Assembly (NCBI GenBank): GCA_025351545.1
Contig: JANXVQ010000517.1
Coordinates: forward strand, 1 to 6,612
DNA: 6,612 nt
Reading direction: 5' to 3'
DNA from: Spirosoma sp.
GTDB taxonomy: Bacteria > Bacteroidota > Bacteroidia > Cytophagales > Spirosomataceae
Part shown: piece by piece, positions 1 to 5,334 of the stretch
Layout of the letters: every line of letters begins with the position of its first letter
Position numbering within the stretch: the first letter of the stretch is position 1
Notes under the pieces: model-generated
What the model was told of the DNA's origin: nothing
What the model saw: the letters and a program-made list of their open reading frames with translations, nothing else
The model's database searches: none
Position numbers and translations under genes: made by a program

Positions 1-588
1 CAGCAATAAAGCGCCTACTTCATCGGCAATGGCCCGAAGCCGGGCGTAATCCCAATCGCGGCTATAGGCCGAAGCGCCACAAATGAGCATTTTGGGACGT
101 TCACGTTTAGCCGTTTCTTCAACAACATCGTAGTTGATAACGCCCGTTTCCCGTTCTACGCCGTAGAAAGTTGGACGGAAATATTTACCCGAAATATTGA
201 CCGACGAACCGTGGGTTAAGTGACCACCGTGGGACAGATCAAAACCCAGAATTGTATCGCCAGGATGCAGGCAGGCCACAAACACCGCCGTATTTGCATT
301 GGCCCCGGAGTGCGGCTGCACATTGACCCAGGTAGCGCCAAATAATTCTTTGGCGCGGTCGATGGCAATTTGCTCAACCTGATCTACAACTTCGCAACCA
401 CCATAATACCGTTTCCCGGGCAAGCCCTCGGCATATTTATTGGTCAGGACACTGCCAGCCGCTTCCATAACGGCAGGTGATACGAAATTTTCGGAAGCTA
501 TTAGTTCAATACCCGACTCCTGCCGGTGTTGTTCTTTGGCAATCAGGTCAAATACCTGCGTATCGCGGGCGGTAGTGGCGGTCGTCAT
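1..588 (-). CDS. glyA: Serine hydroxymethyltransferase GlyA, N-terminal part (3' end outside window)
   Basis: A cytosolic PLP enzyme that interconverts serine plus tetrahydrofolate with glycine plus 5,10-methylene-tetrahydrofolate, the main one-carbon source of the cell. The 196 visible residues carry family signatures in order: [17 protein letters not shown] (about 28-43), [17 protein letters not shown] (50-66, with the substrate- and PLP-contacting tyrosines), [10 protein letters not shown] (90-99) and [11 protein letters not shown] (118-128, including the histidine that stacks on PLP). The PLP-binding lysine lies in the missing half, since the family is usually about 420-430 residues. The start is the only in-frame ATG, because a stop codon lies 11 codons upstream. 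There is no clear Shine-Dalgarno sequence, as is normal in Bacteroidota. It lies downstream of the AraC-type gene on the same strand, but the 211-bp gap with its own -7 box suggests a separate unit. Identity is very secure. Confidence 0.97.
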   Translation of the reverse strand, partial: MTTATTARDTQVFDLIAKEQHRQESGIELIASENFVSPAVMEAAGSVLTNKYAEGLPGKRYYGGCEVVDQVEQIAIDRAKELFGATWVNVQPHSGANANTAVFVACLHPGDTILGFDLSHGGHLTHGSSVNISGKYFRPTFYGVERETGVINYDVVEETAKRERPKMLICGASAYSRDWDYARLRAIADEVGALLL

Positions 589-671
589 GCTACGAGCGTT
601 TTTTTGTATTCGGTTATTTTAAGCATTGGCAATTGCCTGTGGAACCGGCAAACGACCAACTCATTATACAA

Positions 672-679
672 CAAAGGTA
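672..679 (-). promoter_or_regulatory. Candidate glyA -7 box
   Basis: On the minus strand this reads TACCTTTG, an exact match to the Bacteroidota sigma-70 -7 consensus TAnnTTTG. Transcription would start near 665, leaving a leader of about 75 nt before the glyA ATG. No good -33 TTG element stands at the expected spacing, so the call rests on the -7 box and its position in the gap. Confidence 0.35.
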
Positions 680-748
680 CGGCAGAAAATGGTATGATTT
701 GGAAGATTTTGGCTCTCATCCAACAAGATGAAACGTATACACTATAGC

Positions 749-776
749 TGGTTTTTTCGAGCGGATTGAAAAACCA
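749..776 (-). terminator. Possible weak terminator after the AraC-type gene
   Basis: Perfect 8-bp arms TGGTTTTT (749-756) and AAAAACCA (769-776) enclose a 12-nt loop, about 24 nt beyond the stop codon of the AraC-type gene. The position fits an end-of-gene hairpin, but the stem is A/T-rich and no separate U-tract follows it on the minus strand. It may only be a weak terminator or an RNA 3'-end stabiliser. Confidence 0.35.
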
Positions 777-799
777 CTTGACCCATCGACTTAAAATTA

Positions 800-1669
800 T
801 CATTTCCCTTTCGCTATTGCCTGATATTGAAAAGGAGTCATACCCGTATTCAGTTTAAATTGTCGGTGGAAATGGGAGCTGTTATTATAACCGCATTCCA
901 GACTTACCTGCCCAATACTCAAATCTATATCAGTGAGCAGTTTTCGGGCGTGACTAATGCGTAACTCATTGAGGTATTCGACAAAGGTTTTTCGAGTACG
1001 ATTCTTAAAATACCGACAGAAAGCCGCCGGAGCCATACCAGCCACAGACGCTATCTGCTCCACCCGGATTTCATCCCGAAAATTTGCCAGCACAAATTCC
1101 AGTACGCGTTTCATACGTTCAGTTTCGGCTGCACCAGGGGCAAGCTGGTAACCATCACTCGCCAGTAAATGAGCATCAACATCAGTAGCTAACTGGTTCA
1201 AAATAGCGACTAAACTCAGTAATTGATTTAGTCCGGTCTGTTCCGGTAATTGCTCCATTAGCACCGCCACAATCTGGCTCATTTCCAAACTGAAATGTAG
1301 ACCATAACGAGCGCGTTCGAGGAGTTGACGTACAGATTTAGCCTCCGGTACAGTCGCAAGTCCCCGCTCAGTAAACGTAACCGGAAACTGCACCACTACC
1401 GACTCGGGTTGCAGTGCGGAATTACCCTGATAAAATTCGTCATCGTTCCGCCAGAAATGTGGCAAATCCGGGCCAAGTAACACCAGATCACCAGCCTGAA
1501 ACAGCTCAACATGATCGCCAACAAATCGACGGCCATGACTTTTAACAATGTAAGTGAGTTCGTACTCTGGATGATAATGCCAGGGTGCATCGAAATAGGG
1601 CAACTGAAAGCGCCGAACCAATAGCGAACTCTGCTCGCCAAATATTATTTTCTCAAACAGAGCTTTCAC
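800..1669 (-). CDS. AraC-family transcriptional regulator with N-terminal cupin sensor domain
   Basis: A cytoplasmic DNA-binding regulator of 289 residues, a normal family length. The N-terminal cupin barrel (about 20-80) has PWHYHPEYE at 29-37 and GDLVLLGPDLPHFWRN at 60-75, the two classic cupin motifs. The C-terminal AraC DNA-binding domain (about 190-285) has a first helix-turn-helix around 202-222 (VEQIASVAGMAPAAFCRYF) and a second around 251-272, followed by the typical GMTPFQY ending at 276-282. I chose the GTG at 1669, giving (M)KALFEKI, because proteins of this type as I remember them begin there. An in-frame TTG at 1705 would add 12 residues of poor quality. It is transcribed divergently from the oxygenase gene at 1811, which is its most likely target. 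The effector cannot be deduced. The family call is firm; the start and the target are inference. Confidence 0.93.
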   Translation of the reverse strand: MKALFEKIIFGEQSSLLVRRFQLPYFDAPWHYHPEYELTYIVKSHGRRFVGDHVELFQAGDLVLLGPDLPHFWRNDDEFYQGNSALQPESVVVQFPVTFTERGLATVPEAKSVRQLLERARYGLHFSLEMSQIVAVLMEQLPEQTGLNQLLSLVAILNQLATDVDAHLLASDGYQLAPGAAETERMKRVLEFVLANFRDEIRVEQIASVAGMAPAAFCRYFKNRTRKTFVEYLNELRISHARKLLTDIDLSIGQVSLECGYNNSSHFHRQFKLNTGMTPFQYQAIAKGK

Positions 1670-1702
1670 AAAATGCGCTATTTTAACCTGTTCAACAAGA
1701 AA

Positions 1703-1710
1703 CAAAAGAA
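1703..1710 (-). promoter_or_regulatory. Candidate -7 box for the AraC-type gene
   Basis: On the minus strand this reads TTCTTTTG, one mismatch from TAnnTTTG. It would start RNA near 1696, about 27 nt before the GTG start. It mirrors the plus-strand box at 1774-1781: the shared core ACAAAAG/CTTTTGT is an inverted pair. A perfect alternative, TAATTTTG, lies at 1719-1726 on the minus strand. Neither has a convincing -33 element. Confidence 0.3.
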
Positions 1711-1718
1711 TAAGTTAT

Positions 1719-1744
1719 CAAAATTACACACAAATCAGCAAAAT
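1719..1744. promoter_or_regulatory. Possible AraC-type operator: CAAAAT direct repeats 20 bp apart
   Basis: CAAAAT occurs at 1719-1724 and again at 1739-1744, each shortly preceded by ATCA. The 20-bp period is about two helical turns. AraC-family proteins commonly bind direct repeats spaced close to this, and the site sits between the two divergent start codons. The region is A-rich, so a chance repeat is quite possible. Confidence 0.25.
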
Positions 1745-1773
1745 CTATGTTCTTAATTCTGCTTGTAGCTGGC

Positions 1774-1781
1774 TACTTTTG
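1774..1781 (+). promoter_or_regulatory. Candidate -7 box for the oxygenase gene
   Basis: TACTTTTG matches TAnnTTTG exactly and would start RNA near 1788, giving a leader of about 22 nt before the ATG at 1811. No clear -33 TTG is present at the usual distance; the nearest TTG (1763-1765) is too close. A weak -33 element would fit a promoter that depends on an activator. Confidence 0.4.
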
Positions 1782-1810
1782 TCCTACACTAATTCCTAAA
1801 CCAGCCTTAA

Positions 1811-2644
1811 ATGGAAGCTACAATCGACAAAGAAACGTTGCAAAACGAACTGAATACCTACTATACTGTCAGTCCGGAAGCTATCACTTTTTATCGTGAG
1901 AGAGGGTACGTTAAACTGAAAGATGTATTGAGTCCAGCCGTGCTGAATCACTACGGCCGCATTATTACTGATTTAGTTTTTCGACTCAATACACTCATAA
2001 AACCGATGGAAGAGCGCACGACTTACGAGCGGGCATTTCTCCAAATCATGAATCTCTGGCGAGAAGATGACGAGGCAAAGGAATTCGTTTTCTCGAAACG
2101 GCTCGCCAAAATTGCCGCCGATCTGATGGGTGTTCAGGGCGTTCGGATTTACCACGACCAAGCTTTGTATAAAGAACCATCGGGCGGCATTACGCCCTGG
2201 CACGCCGATCAGTTCTATTGGCCGCTGGCATCGCCCAATACAGTTACCGTCTGGGTCCCGTTGCAGGAAACACCAATGGCAATGGGGCCGCTGGCTTTTG
2301 CCGAAGGGAGCCAGCATGTTGAAATTGGCCGTGATGTTGAAATTAGTGATACAAGTGAAAAAATCCTGGCCGACGAATTGAAAAAGCAAAATTTTAACGT
2401 CCACGACACACCTTTCGACTTAGGTGAAGTTAGCTATCATGCGGGTTGGACGTTCCACCGGGCCGGTCCAAATACTTCGGGGCAACCGCGCAAGGTTATG
2501 ACTATGATTTATATAGACAAGGACCAGGTGATTATGCAGCCGCGCAACAAATTTCAAACGGCCGATCATGCCAAATGGCTCGACAATGTGCCCGCTGGCA
2601 GCCACCCACAAGACGAGTTGAATCCGGTCTTGTTTACTTATTGA
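1811..2644 (+). CDS. Phytanoyl-CoA dioxygenase (PhyH) family Fe(II)/2-oxoglutarate oxygenase
   Basis: A cytosolic non-haem iron oxygenase of 277 residues. The family couples decarboxylation of 2-oxoglutarate to succinate with hydroxylation of a substrate. The sequence shows the HxD iron motif at H131-A-D133 (in TPWHADQFYW), the distal iron histidine at H216 in FHRAGPNTSGQPRK, and R227 exactly 11 residues later, the usual 2-oxoglutarate-binding arginine. The N-terminal FYRERGYVKLKDVLS (27-41) and the central VTVWVPLQETPMAMGPLAF (145-163) are typical of the family. No signal peptide is visible. All catalytic residues are present, so it should be active. The bacterial family has many substrates and nothing here identifies this one; phytanoyl-CoA itself is only the family name. 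The gene is monocistronic: divergent from the regulator and followed by a strong terminator. Confidence 0.93.
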   Translation: MEATIDKETLQNELNTYYTVSPEAITFYRERGYVKLKDVLSPAVLNHYGRIITDLVFRLNTLIKPMEERTTYERAFLQIMNLWREDDEAKEFVFSKRLAKIAADLMGVQGVRIYHDQALYKEPSGGITPWHADQFYWPLASPNTVTVWVPLQETPMAMGPLAFAEGSQHVEIGRDVEISDTSEKILADELKKQNFNVHDTPFDLGEVSYHAGWTFHRAGPNTSGQPRKVMTMIYIDKDQVIMQPRNKFQTADHAKWLDNVPAGSHPQDELNPVLFTY

Positions 2645-2667
2645 TTAGTGCATTCTGCTCTTTATTT

Positions 2668-2697
2668 AGAAAACCCCAGCCTACACTGGGGTTTTCT
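2668..2697 (+). terminator. Rho-independent terminator after the oxygenase gene
   Basis: Perfect 12-bp arms (2668-2679 and 2686-2697), with core AAAACCCCAG / CTGGGGTTTT, enclose a 6-nt loop 23 bases after the stop codon. The T-run lies within and just past the 3' arm. It separates this gene from dsbD and should work to some extent in both directions. Confidence 0.85.
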
Positions 2698-2718
2698 CGT
2701 TTAGTTAGGGTGAGAAAT

Positions 2719-2730
2719 GGAAATATTTCC
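2719..2730. repeat. Perfect 12-bp palindrome upstream of dsbD
   Basis: GGAAATATTTCC is fully self-complementary and lies 46 bp before the dsbD start, in a stretch with no recognisable TAnnTTTG box. It could be an operator for a dimeric repressor or activator of dsbD, or a chance palindrome. No known regulator is assigned. Confidence 0.3.
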
Positions 2731-2776
2731 GTTCAATTGCTGTTCACTTACCAAACCATCACTTACCCAAAGCGGT

Positions 2777-4873
2777 ATGAAATCAATTATTACGCTTGTG
2801 GTGTGGCTTCTGCTGCCCCTCGCTACGTTTGCCCAGATTATTAAACCCGTCTCCTGGACGTATAGATCGGCCAAATCTTCTGTTAAAGTTGGTGAGATCA
2901 TTGAATTACAGTTTACGGCCGCTATCAAAGCTGGTTATCATATTTATTCTTCGGAGGTTAACCCTAAAATTGATGGGCCTTTACCAACGGTCATTAAGTT
3001 TACACCCAATAAGACCTATGAACTGATCGGAAAAGTAAAACCAATTAGTAAGGTCGAGACCAAATTCGAAGAAGTATTTGAGGGTAATACCTATCTAATG
3101 CATGGTCCTGCACAGTTTTCCCAACGGGTCAAAATCCTTGATGCTAAGCCAGTTATTGAGGGTAACGTTGATTATCAGGTATGTACCGATAATGATGGGC
3201 AGTGTATACCGGGGAATGATGATTTCACTATCAGCGGCTTAATTGTCACAACGCCCCAAGCTACCACAACCGCTGTTGCATCGGCTCCTCAAGTAACGTC
3301 AGTGGTTACCAAGCCAGTTTCTGAAACTGTCGTTGCAGCCGCCACACCTACCTCGGCTATAACGGTTGCGGAAGCACCTCAGCAACTAGCCCCTGCTAAT
3401 GCGGTGACGATTAAAGACCCCCTTGCTGTCAATGAAGGCACAAATGAATCAGGAGGCTCGCTATGGAGTTTTATGCTGGCTGCTTTTCTATCGGGTTTGG
3501 TTGCGTTGCTCACTCCTTGCGTATTTCCCATTATTCCGGCAACGGTCAGTTTCTTTACGAATCAGCAGGGCGGTCAGTGGAAAGCGCTGTTATATGGAGC
3601 GTTCATTATTGGCATCTATGTTCTGATTGGTACGGTTGTATCGCGCTTTAACGGCCCGGCGTTTGCCAATTTTGTCAGCACGCACTGGCTTCCAAATATT
3701 ATATTCTTTGCTACTTTCTTTATTTTCGGTCTGTCTTTTCTGGGCCTTTTCGAGATAGTCCTTCCAAATTCGATCATCAACCAGGCGGATGCCCGTTCGG
3801 AGAAAGGCGGCATTGTCGGGATTTTCTTCATGGCATTCACGCTCGTGCTGGTTTCATTTTCCTGCACCGGCCCAATTGTAGGCAGTTTACTGGTTGCATC
3901 AGCGGGCGGTGAAGTGATTAAGCCCATTCTGGGGATGGCCGCATTCTCGTCGGCCTTCGCCATTCCATTCACGTTGTTTGCGGCCTTTCCGCAATGGCTC
4001 AAAAACCTGCCACGATCAGGCGGATGGCTTAACTCAGTAAAAGTCGTTCTTGGATTCATTGAACTGGCCCTTGCCCTAAAATTCCTGAGCATTGCCGATC
4101 AGGTTTATCATTGGCATCTCCTCGACCGCGAGGTTTTCCTGTCTATCTGGATTGTCATTTTCGCACTGATTGGTTTCTATTTTCTGGGCAAACTCCGCTT
4201 GCCACACGATAGCGAAACCAAGTTTGTTAGTGTCCAGAAGCTCCTGTTAGCCATCGCGACATTCTCATTTGTAGTTTATATGATTCCAGGACTTTGGGGC
4301 GCACCTCTGAAAGCCCTATCAGGATACCTACCGCCCGAAACCTCGCAGGATTTCAATTTGCACAATCAATCCACCATTGGCGGTCGGCAATCGGCAGGAT
4401 TGGTGGGAAGCGAAACCGTCAAATACGCCGATCTCTTTCATTTTCCAAGGGGTTTGCAGGGCTTTTTCGACTACAAACAGGGCTTGGCTTACGCTAAAAA
4501 AATAAATAAGCCCGTGTTTATTGACTTCACGGGGCATGGCTGCGTGAATTGTCGCGAGATGGAAGCCCGCGTTTGGTCGGACCCAACTGTCATGTCACGC
4601 TTGCAAAACGATTTTGTGCTTATAGCCCTCTACGTCGATGACAAAACAGAACTTCCAGAAGCAGACTGGTATACTTCTACTTACGACCAGAAAGTTAAGA
4701 AAACGATTGGCGCTCAAAACGGAGATTTACAGATCACAAAATACAACAACAACGCCCAGCCGCATTACTGTTTGGTGAATAGCGAAGGAAAATTACTGGT
4801 AGCGCCCAAAAACTACGACCGCGACGTTCCAAATTTCGTAGCATTTCTAGAGTCGGGGAAAGCGAAGTTTTGA
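2777..4873 (+). CDS. dsbD: Thiol:disulfide interchange protein DsbD (cytochrome c biogenesis / periplasmic disulfide reductase)
   Basis: An inner-membrane protein that carries electrons from cytoplasmic thioredoxin to periplasmic thiol proteins. The product is 698 residues, longer than E. coli DsbD (565). Residues 1-20 (MKSIITLVVWLLLPLATFAQ) are a signal peptide with likely cleavage after TFA, which is why I start here and not at the in-frame ATG at 2717, which would bury the signal. The N-terminal alpha domain (about 21-155) has the redox pair C136/C143. A Thr/Ala/Val/Pro-rich linker spans about 157-215. The beta domain has about eight membrane helices (roughly 230-504), with C248 in LLTPCVFPIIP and C363 in FSCTGP. 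The thioredoxin-like gamma domain (about 560-698) has C589-V-N-C592 and a cis-proline at P662. All three cysteine pairs are intact. The gene stands alone between two terminators. Confidence 0.96.
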   Translation: MKSIITLVVWLLLPLATFAQIIKPVSWTYRSAKSSVKVGEIIELQFTAAIKAGYHIYSSEVNPKIDGPLPTVIKFTPNKTYELIGKVKPISKVETKFEEVFEGNTYLMHGPAQFSQRVKILDAKPVIEGNVDYQVCTDNDGQCIPGNDDFTISGLIVTTPQATTTAVASAPQVTSVVTKPVSETVVAAATPTSAITVAEAPQQLAPANAVTIKDPLAVNEGTNESGGSLWSFMLAAFLSGLVALLTPCVFPIIPATVSFFTNQQGGQWKALLYGAFIIGIYVLIGTVVSRFNGPAFANFVSTHWLPNIIFFATFFIFGLSFLGLFEIVLPNSIINQADARSEKGGIVGIFFMAFTLVLVSFSCTGPIVGSLLVASAGGEVIKPILGMAAFSSAFAIPFTLFAAFPQWLKNLPRSGGWLNSVKVVLGFIELALALKFLSIADQVYHWHLLDREVFLSIWIVIFALIGFYFLGKLRLPHDSETKFVSVQKLLLAIATFSFVVYMIPGLWGAPLKALSGYLPPETSQDFNLHNQSTIGGRQSAGLVGSETVKYADLFHFPRGLQGFFDYKQGLAYAKKINKPVFIDFTGHGCVNCREMEARVWSDPTVMSRLQNDFVLIALYVDDKTELPEADWYTSTYDQKVKKTIGAQNGDLQITKYNNNAQPHYCLVNSEGKLLVAPKNYDRDVPNFVAFLESGKAKF

Positions 4874-4910
4874 GAATAATAACGTGGGTGGTCGGCCGCC
4901 TGTGTTACAC

Positions 4911-4945
4911 AAAAAATCCCTGCCAGAGTCTGGCGGGGATTTTTT
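4911..4945 (+). terminator. Strong, probably bidirectional terminator after dsbD
   Basis: 15-bp arms at 4911-4925 and 4931-4945 pair with a single T-G wobble around the loop GAGTC. An A-run begins the 5' arm and a T-run ends the 3' arm, so it can terminate from either side. It begins 37 bases past the dsbD stop codon. Confidence 0.9.
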
Positions 4946-5039
4946 ATGGCTTATAAAGTCTATTTCTCAGGCGACGCTTTCGGCTGGAACCGCTTGGTCT
5001 GTTATTTTCATATCTGGCTTCGACTGATCGGTCAGTAAG

Positions 5040-5082
5040 GTTTCAGAATAATCACAAACAACAATGTAACATTGACTGAAAC
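5040..5082. repeat. Nested inverted repeats
   Basis: Outer arms GTTTCAG (5040-5046) and CTGAAAC (5076-5082) are perfect 7-mers. Inside lies CAATGT-A-ACATTG (5062-5074), a perfect 6-bp inverted repeat with a one-base centre. The inner unit looks like a protein-binding dyad rather than an RNA hairpin, because a one-base loop cannot form. The role is unknown. Confidence 0.4.
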
Positions 5083-5230
5083 AGAAAAAGGTAATTTAAA
5101 CACATTTTTTTCGGGTTCCTCCGGCCCGTTCCCATCAGGCACTTGATGCGTTGGGCGTGTGGCGATGAGAGGCAAAGCAATGGCTGTAAAAGAACTATGT
5201 AGAATGTTGGTAACTGAATGCGCCCATTCC

Positions 5231-5276
5231 TGTAGAGGAGCGACTGCATCGGTAACCCGGCCTTTGCATCTCTACA
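5231..5276. repeat. Probable TGTAGAG/CTCTACA palindromic repeat element (degenerate copy)
   Basis: Perfect terminal arms TGTAGAG (5231-5237) and CTCTACA (5270-5276) enclose a 32-nt G/C-rich centre containing GGTAACC, and a T-run follows (5277-5281). The ends resemble intergenic palindromes of the type TGTAGAGACGC...GCGTCTCTACA that I recall as multicopy in some cyanobacteria and Cytophagales. The inner part here has diverged, so this would be a worn copy. The T-run also lets it act as a weak hairpin ahead of uvrA. Repeat status cannot be shown from one copy. Confidence 0.4.
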
Positions 5277-5334
5277 TTTTTCGGAAACTACCCCCGCCCG
5301 TTTTACGTTGTTCTTTAGAATAAGCCAAGCCAAC

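Larger units (their letters stand above)
4946..5334. other. Gap without a confident gene between dsbD terminator and uvrA
   Basis: This 389-base stretch has no ORF with a convincing start and a recognisable product. It holds a small hairpin (ACTGA 5023-5027 / TCAGT 5032-5036), a nested inverted repeat (5040-5082), another small hairpin (GAATG 5216-5220 / CATTC 5225-5229) and a TGTAGAG repeat (5231-5276). On the minus strand, two overlapping open frames look mildly protein-like but lack good starts, so a decayed small gene is possible. The uvrA promoter must lie here; near-matches to TAnnTTTG are TACATTTT (5273-5280) and TACGTTGT (5304-5311), both imperfect. Confidence 0.6.

Noticed and set aside
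440..747. Short plus-strand frames over the glyA start
   Set aside because: Antisense to glyA conserved motifs or in the intergenic gap, with no recognisable product.
589..799. Possible riboswitch in the glyA leader
   Set aside because: glyA can carry regulatory leaders in some bacteria, but I see no tandem aptamer-like structure here, only one simple A/T-rich hairpin.
1973..2404. A 143-codon minus-strand open frame
   Set aside because: Antisense to the oxygenase gene, whose catalytic motifs are secure.
2446..2844. A 132-codon plus-strand frame bridging the oxygenase and dsbD
   Set aside because: It runs out of frame through the end of the oxygenase gene, through a strong terminator and into the dsbD signal peptide; no family resemblance.
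3616..4092. A 158-codon minus-strand open frame
   Set aside because: Fully antisense to the membrane domain of dsbD and rich in Arg, Pro and Thr, as expected for the shadow of a real gene.
5165..5323. A 52-codon plus-strand ORF ahead of uvrA (starts [10 protein letters not shown])
   Set aside because: Runs across the palindromic repeat, has no recognisable features and no promoter; likely chance.
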